Shown in pieces: positions 52,599 through 61,685 of a DNA stretch of 64,000 nucleotides. The notes beneath the pieces are model-generated. The model did no database searches and was not told the DNA's origin. It saw only the letters and a program-made list of their open reading frames with translations. Source of the DNA: Paenibacillus dokdonensis (GTDB lineage: Bacteria > Bacillota > Bacilli > Paenibacillales > Paenibacillaceae); the NCBI RefSeq assembly GCF_004916975.1, contig NZ_STGQ01000002.1:1-64000 (forward strand), given 5' to 3'. How positions within the stretch are numbered: position 1 is the first letter of the stretch; every line of letters starts with the position of its first letter. The position numbers and the translations under genes are program-made.

Positions 52599-53318
52599 CT
52601 ATATTTGATGAACGGCTCCGATGCTTGCATCGTCATCCCGAAGAAGTTGATTTTTGTACTCCACGCGTCCGATTTTACAACCCCTGCCGATCCTTATATC
52701 ATTGCCCCGGACAATTTCCGCTTCCGTATACTCCAAATTGATTTCATCGCCTTCAATGGTATGTGCCTGCAGCTTGGCGGAGAGGACGGGTACGAACTGC
52801 TCGATGACGCTGAATTTTTTCAGCCGTCTGACGGTAATGTTCTCTCCCCCTATTTCCTGCACTCTGCATGGCATGTTCAGCTTGATGTCGATCAGACCGG
52901 CATTCAGCAGTCCGTCGATACTGAATCCGCCATGAACGGACAACACCTCGCACTGCACATCCTTTCTCGTCTTCAAGCTGCCGAATATCTCAACCTTTTC
53001 TCCGTCCAGCCCTCTGCCAATGGATAAGCGGCCGTTAACGGTCAGCAGTTCATTACAAACCGCATGCTCCTTAACCGTCAACACCCCGTCAAGGGTCATC
53101 CGGTTTGTGTTCAGCCCGCCTTCCACCTTCGCCGTTCCATTGATCGATACAGACTCGCTTTGAAGCGCGCCATCGATCGTCATGGTCCCGTTGCTGTCGA
53201 GCGAAATACAGTCCGTATCCCCATTGATTTTTGACATCCCATCAAGCCTAACATGCGAATAGCTGCCACCTTGCGAACGTCCAATGCCGGACATTTGCAG
53301 ATCTGATCTCGTATCCAT
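52599..53318 (-). CDS. bacE: bactofilin-type polymer-forming protein (YhbE/BacE-like)
   Basis: 239 residues, ATG eight bases after GGAGG, which lies inside the end of the upstream gene. It is clearly paralogous to the next gene: both begin with a Gly/Ser stretch, then the INGDTDC motif, repeated beta turns and a shared C-terminal block (VRGNDIRIGRGCKIGRVEYKN here, VRGRNVTIGSGCRIGLVEYKD there, each split for length). It probably polymerises without nucleotides into filaments or sheets at the membrane together with its neighbour. Confidence 0.78.
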   Translation of the reverse strand: MDTRSDLQMSGIGRSQGGSYSHVRLDGMSKINGDTDCISLDSNGTMTIDGALQSESVSINGTAKVEGGLNTNRMTLDGVLTVKEHAVCNELLTVNGRLSIGRGLDGEKVEIFGSLKTRKDVQCEVLSVHGGFSIDGLLNAGLIDIKLNMPCRVQEIGGENITVRRLKKFSVIEQFVPVLSAKLQAHTIEGDEINLEYTEAEIVRGNDIRIGRGCKIGRVEYKNQLLRDDDASIGAVHQI

Positions 53319-53321
53319 TTG

Positions 53322-53960
53322 TCATGCCTCCGTTTCATTGATCTTTAGTTTTAATTCTTCCATTGAAGCGGCCAGGGGCAGCCGTAGAATCCATTTTACA
53401 TCCTTGTCAAAATAAATCTGCTCCGCCGATTCAGCCAGAAGTAACAGGGGAACTCCCATTTTACGGATTAACACCAGCTCGCAGGGTTTTGCCGCCAATG
53501 TGCCATAATGTTCCCGCATGACGGTGATCAGCATTTTGCCTTCTTCCCGGGTCATTTCACCGCTTTGCAGCAGTTTCTGCAGTACATAGACCGTCAGGAT
53601 GTCATTAAAGGATAACGTCTCCTGGCTTCCACATTCCTCTTCAAACAACCCCATCGCCAAAACCGTAACAATGTTTCGTTCGACAAGATTTTCAGGTGAC
53701 AAAGATTGTATATTCGAGCTTGGTGAAAACACATCCGCCAGCTCATCCAGGGACAACCCATCCTTCATGTTCTTGATTCGTTCAATACGCTGCAATATTT
53801 TATCCTTTGGAAAAAAGGTTTCCTGTCCTGTAAAGGAAGACTTACGGACAAACCACTCTTCAGGAATGAGATTCTTGCGTTTCCAGCGGTACAGCTGTCC
53901 GTAGGAGATACCTGTCAGCTCCAGCAATTCTTTCTTCGAAATGAGATCCTCTTCGTTCAT
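53322..53960 (-). CDS. yhbD: DUF4004/MerR-like regulator (YhbD-like)
   Basis: The chosen start ATG at 53960 follows GGAGG by seven bases (212 residues); upstream in-frame codons overlap the promoter. The N-terminus is a MerR-like winged helix (SKKELLELTGISYGQLYRWK), then RKNLIPEEWFVRKSSFTGQ. The C-terminal ~100 residues carry no known ligand site that I can see. It heads the yhbD-bacE-bacF set, three bases before bacE. A dyad within its own promoter spacer is the likely binding site. Confidence 0.8.
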   Translation of the reverse strand: MNEEDLISKKELLELTGISYGQLYRWKRKNLIPEEWFVRKSSFTGQETFFPKDKILQRIERIKNMKDGLSLDELADVFSPSSNIQSLSPENLVERNIVTVLAMGLFEEECGSQETLSFNDILTVYVLQKLLQSGEMTREEGKMLITVMREHYGTLAAKPCELVLIRKMGVPLLLLAESAEQIYFDKDVKWILRLPLAASMEELKLKINETEA

Positions 53961-53981
53961 GACACCGCCTCCTCGAAAACT

Positions 53982-54010
53982 AATGTAACATAACATTGTT
54001 ACGTTGTAAA
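53982..54010 (-). promoter_or_regulatory. yhbD-bacE-bacF promoter with a dyad in the spacer
   Basis: On the minus strand TTTACA (54005-54010) and TACATT (53982-53987) are 17 bases apart. The spacer and the start of the -10 hold the dyad GTAACA-N6-TGTTAC (53985-54002). MerR-type activators bind dyads placed exactly between -35 and -10. Its start site lies ~20 bases before the yhbD start codon. Confidence 0.65.
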
Positions 54011-54081
54011 TAAGAAACACCCACTTATTTTTCTATTTTATGGAATTGTTATCCATCGGGGGGAGGTCGTAAAGAATACCC

Positions 54082-54114
54082 AAAAACCACCGCTCAACAT
54101 GAAGGGTGGTTTTT
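54082..54114 (-). terminator. terminator after the GH38 gene
   Basis: On the minus strand a perfect 10-base stem (AAAAACCACC / GGTGGTTTTT) ends in T5, 55 bases past the GH38 stop. It separates the mannoside operon from the yhbD promoter. Confidence 0.85.
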
Positions 54115-54169
54115 CGTGGTATTCCAGCAAAATCAGCATAGGTATGCTTTTTACGAATGAAATGATGCG

Positions 54170-56614
54170 TCAGCTAATGCGCCAAACCGTGAACCCGGAG
54201 CTCATCGCCTGACATTGTCCGATTGCTTGCTGCGCTGTACGAATGCCCTCGCTCCATTGAACGACGTAACGGAATTCGTAGAATCCGCCTAGCGTCGCTT
54301 TAAAATTCGTTTCCCAGTAGTTGCTCATGGCCCAGACATATACATGGCGTTCCGTCTCTTCGTCTTGTTGGGTATGGAGCAGTCGTTTTCCGTATTCCAA
54401 GGATCCTAAATGAATAAGCGGCGTATCCGGCGTAGCTACCATGAGGGAACCGTTTGTTCCTACATAGGCCAACCCTTCTTGAATACAGGAATAGTCGAGC
54501 AGCGTTCCCGGCAGTTGATCAATCCACGGCCTGACCGGAGCTCCGGCCTTATCCAGCCACAATGTTTCGTCATCAGATGAACCAGACGTAAACGGCAGGG
54601 AAATATACACATTTTCGGGTTCCCAGACACTGTCTTTGTGAAACCGGACGGCTGCATCAACTCTGCTGCATGTTGCATAAAGCTTGAGGAACACAGAATA
54701 ATAGCTCATTCCACGCGATTCGAATTGGAGTTCCACAACCCCGAACAATGGACCGTTTGAGACAGCCTTGGCTTTCACCAGCCGTCCTGAAGAGCGCTGT
54801 ACGTTAACCCCTTTTCTGTTGCGGCCCATTCCGCTGCGCACTGCATACTGGCTGCTCGGATTAACCGAATCAACCGCTGGGGTGCGTTCATATACAGGCG
54901 TAAACGCGCCATGCTTCCAATCCTTGCGAATGAGTTCTTCTCCGGTTTCTTTGTTGACCCAGGATACGATCCCCTCTTCGCTCCAGTGAATCTTCACATA
55001 AGGTGTTTCGGCAGTATGCTCCGAAATCGAAACCGCGTCCTTCTTGCTTCCGGATGGATATATATCCTCTATATCATAAACCGTATCTGCCCCGACCAGC
55101 TTGAGATTACTCGTCGTGTTTGCCTTCGCTGCTTGCACAGGCCGAAGAATATACTGCTTCTGCTCCCCGGGCTTCAGCTCCGCTTCAATCGTAACGCTCT
55201 GATTACCTGCTTGATGCGGAACCGCCTGTCCGCTGTCCTCGTCGATAACCTCCAGCCCGTCCTTGAACCGTTCATTCTCGAAGCCATCCCATTCGAGCAT
55301 GGCGAATTGCCTGGATGCATGCAGCTCCGCATTAACCACGCGGTAGCGGAAAGCCCGTCCGGGACGCAGCAGTGATCCGCCTTGTTCGTTTCTTACTTTG
55401 TCCAAAGCACTGTGCGCCAACCGGCTTGCGTTGGCTGCATAAGCCAGCTTGCGTACTTCAAGCATTTGCACGTTCCAGTCCCAAGGAGTATGGATCGAGG
55501 CATGGAATCCCCATGTATGCTCCGCATACATCACAAGCTGCTGCTCGATGTCCGACAGCTCCTGCGGGCTGATGATCTGCTGCTGCGGATCCAGCCGTTT
55601 GACCTTCCGCAGCGTACGCTGGGCATCCTTGAAGATCTGTGTATGCATCGGCGTAGAGGTTACTCCATCCGACCACCAATCCGGCCAATCGCCGCGATGC
55701 ACCGGGATGTCTATGTTCTGCTGCTTCAAGTGGCTGAAAAACCGGCTTAACGTGGACATTTCGATCTGAACCATGTCCCCATGCTCCCGGTTCCACGTCT
55801 GAATCGCCTGTGCAATATCCCCATTCGGCGAACCGTTATCCGTTGCCAGACCCGAGATCATCACCGGAACGAAGTCGTACGGATATCCCTCTTCTTCCAG
55901 CTTACGCAAATAACGCTCAATGCGCGTCGCCATGATCTCTTCGCGGTTGTTTACAATTGCCGGCGTAATGAACTCATCCCGGATCATGTAGCTGCCGACG
56001 CCATCCGGACATAGGCCCAGCTCATTGCCAAACATGTAGTGCTCCCCGTTCCATACGAGCAGTTTCTCTCCGTCCGGCGTTTCCCACCAGAATGGAGTCT
56101 GCTTGCGCCCCAGAGCAAACATGCCGTGATGCGTGTGGATGCAGGAGAACAAATGCTGAATCCCCGCATCCAGCAAGCTCTTCGCATAACCCCAGCTGTA
56201 GCCGTTAATGTCGGCTGTCATGGCAGAGTCCACGGGGCAGCCGATAGAACGTCCATAGGCGGATGCCTTGGCATGAATGGAGCGGAGCAGGTCTTCATCG
56301 GCGAGCTCCGTCATGTTGAGATACGTGCCCGATAATTCAATGTCACCTTGCCGAACCGCTTCCGCAAAGTCACTTTTCTCATCATCAGTAGCTACGCGAA
56401 GAAACTGCTCAACTGCCCAGAATGTCTCACAGGTCCATTTGAACCCTTTCCATTCATCCCGTTTTCCGGACCGCATGTCCTTGGAAATCATGACGGCTTG
56501 GCGAATAAAGTCAATGTGGTATTGTTCAATTCGCTCCTGTCTTTCCGTATAACCAATATCCGTATGCGAATGGTGAATCACAAAGATACGCCATTTACGG
56601 CTAAGTTCATTCAT
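54170..56614 (-). CDS. glycoside hydrolase family 38-type alpha-mannosidase
   Basis: Start ATG at 56614 after GGGGG, 814 residues. The N-terminal catalytic domain starts IFVIHHSHTDIGYT, where the His and Asp bind zinc, and the nucleophile Asp is in TADINGYSWG. The C-terminal half is the large beta-sandwich of GH38. It removes alpha-linked mannose (or a related sugar) from glycans, probably inside the cell as there is no signal peptide. It ends the operon PMI-ROK-GH38, which supports mannose-type substrates. Confidence 0.85.
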   Translation of the reverse strand: MNELSRKWRIFVIHHSHTDIGYTERQERIEQYHIDFIRQAVMISKDMRSGKRDEWKGFKWTCETFWAVEQFLRVATDDEKSDFAEAVRQGDIELSGTYLNMTELADEDLLRSIHAKASAYGRSIGCPVDSAMTADINGYSWGYAKSLLDAGIQHLFSCIHTHHGMFALGRKQTPFWWETPDGEKLLVWNGEHYMFGNELGLCPDGVGSYMIRDEFITPAIVNNREEIMATRIERYLRKLEEEGYPYDFVPVMISGLATDNGSPNGDIAQAIQTWNREHGDMVQIEMSTLSRFFSHLKQQNIDIPVHRGDWPDWWSDGVTSTPMHTQIFKDAQRTLRKVKRLDPQQQIISPQELSDIEQQLVMYAEHTWGFHASIHTPWDWNVQMLEVRKLAYAANASRLAHSALDKVRNEQGGSLLRPGRAFRYRVVNAELHASRQFAMLEWDGFENERFKDGLEVIDEDSGQAVPHQAGNQSVTIEAELKPGEQKQYILRPVQAAKANTTSNLKLVGADTVYDIEDIYPSGSKKDAVSISEHTAETPYVKIHWSEEGIVSWVNKETGEELIRKDWKHGAFTPVYERTPAVDSVNPSSQYAVRSGMGRNRKGVNVQRSSGRLVKAKAVSNGPLFGVVELQFESRGMSYYSVFLKLYATCSRVDAAVRFHKDSVWEPENVYISLPFTSGSSDDETLWLDKAGAPVRPWIDQLPGTLLDYSCIQEGLAYVGTNGSLMVATPDTPLIHLGSLEYGKRLLHTQQDEETERHVYVWAMSNYWETNFKATLGGFYEFRYVVQWSEGIRTAQQAIGQCQAMSSGFTVWRIS

Positions 56615-56659
56615 AAATACATCCCCCAGCATCATTTTATAAAAATGCGGCCACAATTG

Positions 56660-57589
56660 TTAGAAGCCCTGATCTCCTGTAAAAAGCTGACATGCTCCCC
56701 GAAGCGCACTCACCGATATATCCGATGAGATGCGGACCGGAATGTTATCCATCGAATCCGAAACGAATAGATCGGCGCTTTGAGCAATCTGCCCCCCGAT
56801 GACAACGGCACCAGGTTGATAGGATCGGATTAAAGGAAGCAGCACCTCCGCCAGCCTTTCGCCAAATTTACGGAACAGCTGTACCACCTGCGATTCGCCG
56901 GAGCGTGCCCGATCCGCCAAATGCTTCACATCCTCTTCACCTGCAGCTACATTCTCAATTCCCATCTCCCTGGCAAGACGAACGATTCCTCTGCGTGAGA
57001 TATAGTCGTCCATCATCCCCTCCCGGTAGGGCAAACGGTACAGCCATCCACCTTCAGGAACCCCCTTGCCCTGTTTGACCAGCTGCCCGCTGCTAACGAA
57101 GGCTGAGCCGAAGCCCGTGCCAATCGTCAGACAAATCGTTTTCTCATAACCCCGCCCGACACCAAAGGCACATTCGCCGAGAGCAAACAATGCTGCATCA
57201 TTCTCGATGGCAACTTCCGGAAGAGATCTCCATCTTGCCCGCAGCTCTGGAATGCCCGCAATCCTGGCGGTCAATTCTTCTTTGAGGTTGACGCCGTACA
57301 ATGCTTCAAACTTGTTCAAGCCGCGTGTCCGGCAAATCCCTCTTTCATAATCGAAAGGGCCCGGGAATCCTAACCCGACACCCCGGATCGCGTATCCGGC
57401 CGGAACCCGATTTCCCTGAACCGCGATGAGATCGGTAAAATGCCGCAGCAGCGCTTCCTTCTCTTCCCCCGAACGGGCGGGGTAGATGGCAACAGGTTCA
57501 AGGAGGCTCCCGCTGCTTTCGAAAATGCCTGCTTTAACATAAGTGCCTCCGACGTCAAAGGCCAATACGCTATCACGCATGTATGTCAA
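56660..57589 (-). CDS. ROK-family sugar kinase
   Basis: 309 residues (an ATG four codons in is an alternative). The ATP site AFDVGGTYVKAG, the GLGFPGPFD region, catalytic Asp in IENDAALFALGE and TIGTGFGSAFV are intact, so it should be an active kinase. The cysteine-rich zinc motif (CxCGxxGCxE) of most ROK proteins is replaced by GGWLYRLPYREGMMDDYISR, without cysteines. The likely substrate is a free hexose such as mannose released by the GH38 enzyme, feeding the isomerase. Its start overlaps the isomerase stop by 17 bases. Confidence 0.85.
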   Translation of the reverse strand: MTYMRDSVLAFDVGGTYVKAGIFESSGSLLEPVAIYPARSGEEKEALLRHFTDLIAVQGNRVPAGYAIRGVGLGFPGPFDYERGICRTRGLNKFEALYGVNLKEELTARIAGIPELRARWRSLPEVAIENDAALFALGECAFGVGRGYEKTICLTIGTGFGSAFVSSGQLVKQGKGVPEGGWLYRLPYREGMMDDYISRRGIVRLAREMGIENVAAGEEDVKHLADRARSGESQVVQLFRKFGERLAEVLLPLIRSYQPGAVVIGGQIAQSADLFVSDSMDNIPVRISSDISVSALRGACQLFTGDQGF

Positions 57590-59372
57590 CCAAGCTGATG
57601 TTCCATTTTTTCGAAACGCCTGCTTTAATCAGTTTGCATGGCATACTCCCAAGATTCACAATGGCGTACGCACCAAACGAGGCAGGAATGATGTACGACT
57701 CTGCGTAACGGAATTCGACGTAAACCGTTTCATCATCGAGCGAAACAATACGCACGCATTCCCCTTCGACCAGATTAAGCAGAACGAACTCATCATCCGT
57801 TTCATCCTCCCAGCGATCGGTCAGATGGATGCGATTGACATAAAAAAGCAAATCATCTCTTTCCCCAAGCACGTACTCCATATTGCTTCCTTGCTCATTC
57901 AGAAGTTTCGGCCCCGGAATCAGGTGATCCCGAACCCAATCTCCTTTACGCGTAAAATCAATATTTTCGAAGGCGTGCTCGATGTTCATGGGACGCGGCT
58001 TTCCATCCAAATCCTTTCGCACATAGTCGTATATTTTGAATGTAAACCACCATGTCGTCGCCGAAATTTCTAGCACGAAATTGTTTTTCCCCGAGCAGTG
58101 GACCGTCCCCGTCGGAATGAGATACAGATCTCCCTTCTCACTTGTCCATTCCTGCACATAGTCCGTAAAAGCTATCGGTTCTCCGGTGGCTTGGGACTGC
58201 TCTGCAGCTGCTTGGAACGACTCAGGCGCACAGGTCTCGGTCAATCCGAGGTATACTTTGGCGTTGCCTTGTTTTTCCATAATGTAATACGACTCCTGCT
58301 GCTCCATAAATTCATTGAATCGCTCCCGGACATAAGCCTGTTTCGGATGGACCTGACAAGAGAGGTTATCCCCATCCATCGTGTCCAAAAAGTCAAACCG
58401 GACGGGAAAATAATCGCCGAACAACTGAACGTTACGGGCGCCGATCATGTCCATATGGGCATAAGCCATCACGAGCAGGAAAGGAATTTCCACGACTTGA
58501 TTCCCTTTCGATACGAGCACCGAATTTTCCGGAGCAATCGGCTCGAAGTTCCAGGCACAGTTCACCATATTATCCGGCAGGCCGGCTATTTGCTTCAGAT
58601 ATTGCCCACCCCATACACCCGGCATCATAAACGGCTTTACGCGCAGCGGGAACCGGGAAATGTCATCAATCACAGCCAAAAGGTCGCGTACGGTCAACAT
58701 TACGGGGCAGCGCGGATCATTCATATCGACATAAATATCAAATGATTCCAATCGCTCCTTCCGATAACCTTCCATCAGCGGCCATTCCACAAAATAAGCT
58801 ATTTTATATTTTTCTACCGCATCCACATTCCAGCTCAATCCGAAGTTCAACAACCCATCTTTATGGGCGATCTCCTGGTATTCCCGTGAAACGTCGAGGA
58901 ACAGTGAACCCTCACAGCGGCCGTCACACAGCCATAAGGCACCCGGGCCAAAAACAATAAACAGCGTCCTGGCGCTTGCGGTTTCAACGAGCTCGTCTGC
59001 ATACTCGGCAAAACTACGCTGTGCCCCATCCCTGAAATAATCGTCAATCTTCGCCTCCGATACGTAACCAAAGGCGCGATTATCGGTTATGTTCCGGTCA
59101 AAATGATGCCTCAGCTCCGTTCCGGATTTCAAATATCCATACACATCCGCAGCGGCGAAGCGAAACCCATGCTCCTCTGCGAATGGGATCAAACGCTTTA
59201 GCAGCGCCTGAAAATCTGCACCGTGCGTACCGTCTATCGCAAAGGTAACCACGTTACTGCTTGCGCCTTGCGTTTGAGAGATCACCTGCTTCAGCAATGC
59301 CTCATATCCCTGTTCCATGCCATTTTCAAGGATGGCTTTTCGAATCGGATTCAGCGGTCTTGTTTCGAACAT
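57573..59372 (-). CDS. class I mannose-6-phosphate isomerase with N-terminal kinase-like domain
   Basis: 599 residues, about twice a simple ManA. The C-terminal half is a cupin isomerase with zinc ligands in SCQVHPKQAY (Gln340, His342) and PTGTVHCSG (His425). The N-terminal ~210 residues look like a uridine-kinase-type P-loop fold, but the loop reads FAIDGTHGADFQALLKR with no GKS/T, so it should not bind ATP in the usual way. It interconverts mannose-6-P and fructose-6-P. First gene of the PMI-ROK-GH38 operon, divergent from the AraC gene. The 209-base gap between them has a weak AAGACA-N17-TACAAT pair on the minus strand, fitting an activator-dependent promoter. Confidence 0.82.
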   Translation of the reverse strand: MFETRPLNPIRKAILENGMEQGYEALLKQVISQTQGASSNVVTFAIDGTHGADFQALLKRLIPFAEEHGFRFAAADVYGYLKSGTELRHHFDRNITDNRAFGYVSEAKIDDYFRDGAQRSFAEYADELVETASARTLFIVFGPGALWLCDGRCEGSLFLDVSREYQEIAHKDGLLNFGLSWNVDAVEKYKIAYFVEWPLMEGYRKERLESFDIYVDMNDPRCPVMLTVRDLLAVIDDISRFPLRVKPFMMPGVWGGQYLKQIAGLPDNMVNCAWNFEPIAPENSVLVSKGNQVVEIPFLLVMAYAHMDMIGARNVQLFGDYFPVRFDFLDTMDGDNLSCQVHPKQAYVRERFNEFMEQQESYYIMEKQGNAKVYLGLTETCAPESFQAAAEQSQATGEPIAFTDYVQEWTSEKGDLYLIPTGTVHCSGKNNFVLEISATTWWFTFKIYDYVRKDLDGKPRPMNIEHAFENIDFTRKGDWVRDHLIPGPKLLNEQGSNMEYVLGERDDLLFYVNRIHLTDRWEDETDDEFVLLNLVEGECVRIVSLDDETVYVEFRYAESYIIPASFGAYAIVNLGSMPCKLIKAGVSKKWNISLVDIHA

Positions 59373-59581
59373 AACATTTCAGTCCTTCCTCAGGGTAACG
59401 ACGATCTTGATTTAAACAACAATCTTTCCAAACAACGCTCAACTTGTGTAACATTGTATTAAAACAGTGTGCCAATGTCTTTGCATGAACAGGTCTTCCT
59501 TTTGTAAAAAACGGACATCTGTTTTCCGCCTTTGATTCACTCCATTCAAGTCTCTGATTTATATGATGAAAGGAGATACCC

Positions 59582-60505
59582 ATGTCATTGATCGAAGCAA
59601 CCTTCCGCCGTGCCAACCAAATTTGCAACCGCCAGCTAACCAGGCTTGAAGAGAAAGACTTGAGTATTTCCATCCTATATTGGGGGTTCATGCCCACGCA
59701 TTTTGATAATGCCCTGCACCGCCATTCGTTCTTTGAAGCCTGTTATGTGATCGAAGGCAGCGGCTTTTACATCGAGCACGGCATGGAATATCCGCTCCGT
59801 AAGGGAACATCCTTTTTGTCTTTGCCTGGCACTTGGCATCAAATACGCAGTGTTGCCGGACTAACCCTGGTGTATGTTGCCTTTGAAGTGGATGAAGAGC
59901 GTTCAGGGAGTCTATACATCGAGGCCTTCCGCCAGCTCCTGGAGCAAGCCCAATCGGTCATCTATGGCGCTGACGCACGTCCTGCAGGCCGTTTTTGGGA
60001 AGCGTTAATATCCGTCTTTCAAAATGAAGGGCCTGTCATGCCCGTCTTGCTGAAAAACAGCTCGATGTCCCTGCTGCTTTCGATTCTCGCACTGCATGGA
60101 CCTAAACCGGCCTTTTCCCTGCAGCTTCCTACGGATGCCCTGCATGAAGAGAATATCCTTTTCCGGCAAGCCAAGCTGTTTATTAACGATAACCTGAGCA
60201 AAGAACTCACCCTGATGACCGTCGCTAATCATCTTCATATCTCTTCGCGTCACCTGACGAGACTGTTCCAAAAGCATACAAACCAAACCTTCGTTCACTA
60301 TGTTCAGGAGCGAAGGGTTCAATTTGCTTCGCAGCTGCTCCTGGAAGGGGATCAGTCCATTAAAGATATCGCCTGTCAGTGCGGCTTCCAATCGGTTCAC
60401 TACTTCACCCGGATCTTCACTCAGAAGCTCGGCGTATCCCCTGCCAAATTCAAACGGTCACAGTTTACCGAGGGGCGTTCAGGTAAAAACCACTTTAAGC
60501 AATGA
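59582..60505 (+). CDS. AraC-family transcriptional regulator
   Basis: 307 residues, ATG behind AAAGGAGA. An N-terminal cupin sugar-sensing domain (~25-150, HRHSFFEACYVIEGSG-like) is followed by two helix-turn-helix units at ~195-295, with the family signature IKDIACQCGFQSVHYFTRIFTQKLG (in two parts). It most likely activates the divergent mannoside operon in response to a sugar. Confidence 0.88.
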   Translation: MSLIEATFRRANQICNRQLTRLEEKDLSISILYWGFMPTHFDNALHRHSFFEACYVIEGSGFYIEHGMEYPLRKGTSFLSLPGTWHQIRSVAGLTLVYVAFEVDEERSGSLYIEAFRQLLEQAQSVIYGADARPAGRFWEALISVFQNEGPVMPVLLKNSSMSLLLSILALHGPKPAFSLQLPTDALHEENILFRQAKLFINDNLSKELTLMTVANHLHISSRHLTRLFQKHTNQTFVHYVQERRVQFASQLLLEGDQSIKDIACQCGFQSVHYFTRIFTQKLGVSPAKFKRSQFTEGRSGKNHFKQ

Positions 60506-60560
60506 ACGCGCTGCTAACCATATACTCAACTCCGCAAATGCATATTTCTGCAGAAATACA

Positions 60561-60600
60561 AAAACCCCTGATCCATCAGCATTACTGACGAATCAAGGGT
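60561..60600 (-). terminator. terminator after the hydroxyacid dehydrogenase gene
   Basis: On the minus strand ACCCTTGATTCGTCAG and CTGATGGATCAGGGGT pair around TAATG, followed by T5. Confidence 0.8.
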
Positions 60601-60633
60601 ATGAGTCTGCCTAAAGGATCATGCAGCGGCATC

Positions 60634-61602
60634 TTATTCAATAGGGCCCAGCACATTTACGGGTGAGCCTTTCAGGAACGCGTCGATCGCCTCGACGATG
60701 CCGTGGAAGAGGGCGCGGTAGGATGCCTCCGTTACGTAACCGACATGCGGCGTCGCCAGCACGTTCGGCATCGCGCGGAGCGGGTCGTCAGCAGGCAGCG
60801 GCTCCTGCTCGAACACGTCCAGACCGGCTCCGGCGATTCGGCCGCTGCGCAAAGCCTCGATCAGCGCATCCCTGTCGACGATAGGCGCCCTTGAGGTGTT
60901 GATGAGGTATGCGGACGGGCGCATCAGCCCAAGCTCCCGCGCGCCGATCAGTCCTCTCGTCCGGTCTCCGAGCACAAGATGGATGGAGACGAAGTCGCTG
61001 CTCCCCAGCAGCTCGTCCTTCGACGACGCGAGCTTCACGCCGGCAGCTGTAGCTTTGTCGGCGGTCAAATTTTGGCTCCAAGCCGCGACCTCCATACCGA
61101 AGGCTTGCCCGATGCGTGCGACGTTGCTCCCGATACGTCCAAGGCCGAGCAGCCCTAACCGTTTGCCGATCAGATCGACGCCGATCGTGCTCTGCCAAGG
61201 CCCGCCACCGCGCAGCGCTTCGTTCTCCTGCACCATCTTTCTTGCGAGTCCGAGAATGAGCGCCCAGGTCAGCTCCGTCGTCCCTTCGCCGCCCCCTCGC
61301 GTCCCGCATACGACGACGCCTTGTTGCGCAGCCGCGGCCAAATCGACCGAGGCGTTGCGCATGCCTGTCGTGACCAGCAGCTTCAGACGCGGCAGCCGCC
61401 GGAACAGCGATTCCCGGAATGGCGTCCGTTCCCTCATAATGACGACAATCTCGAAATCCTCGATCGCGGCGGCCAGTTCCTCCTCGTTATCGAAGTGAGT
61501 ATCGAATACGCGGAGCTCGATGCGCTCCTCGACGGCCGACCAATCCGCCATCGATAAGGCGACCCGCTGGTAATCGTCCAGTACTGCGCATTTCATTTCC
61601 AT
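60634..61602 (-). CDS. D-2-hydroxyacid dehydrogenase (SerA/GhrB-like)
   Basis: ATG at 61602 (MEMKCAVLDDYQ) is chosen after AAGGGG, giving 322 residues; ATGs at 61605 and 61596 are also possible. The NAD-binding motif GLLGLGRIGSNVARIG is followed by catalytic Arg (NTSRAPIVD), Glu (DVFEQEPLP) and His (ATPHVGYVT). The substrate is unknown; the family includes phosphoglycerate, glyoxylate and other 2-keto-acid reductases. The gene is clearly GC-rich (two 60-base lines counted gave 63% and 75% GC against 47% in a line of the neighbouring araC gene), which suggests recent transfer. Single-gene unit with terminator. Confidence 0.85.
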   Translation of the reverse strand: MEMKCAVLDDYQRVALSMADWSAVEERIELRVFDTHFDNEEELAAAIEDFEIVVIMRERTPFRESLFRRLPRLKLLVTTGMRNASVDLAAAAQQGVVVCGTRGGGEGTTELTWALILGLARKMVQENEALRGGGPWQSTIGVDLIGKRLGLLGLGRIGSNVARIGQAFGMEVAAWSQNLTADKATAAGVKLASSKDELLGSSDFVSIHLVLGDRTRGLIGARELGLMRPSAYLINTSRAPIVDRDALIEALRSGRIAGAGLDVFEQEPLPADDPLRAMPNVLATPHVGYVTEASYRALFHGIVEAIDAFLKGSPVNVLGPIE

Positions 61603-61685
61603 CATTTCCCCTTTCCGAGCGAATATGAATTCATCATCGCATACGGCCGTTTGTTTGCCAAGCAGGCACAGACTGTGCATGCTGC

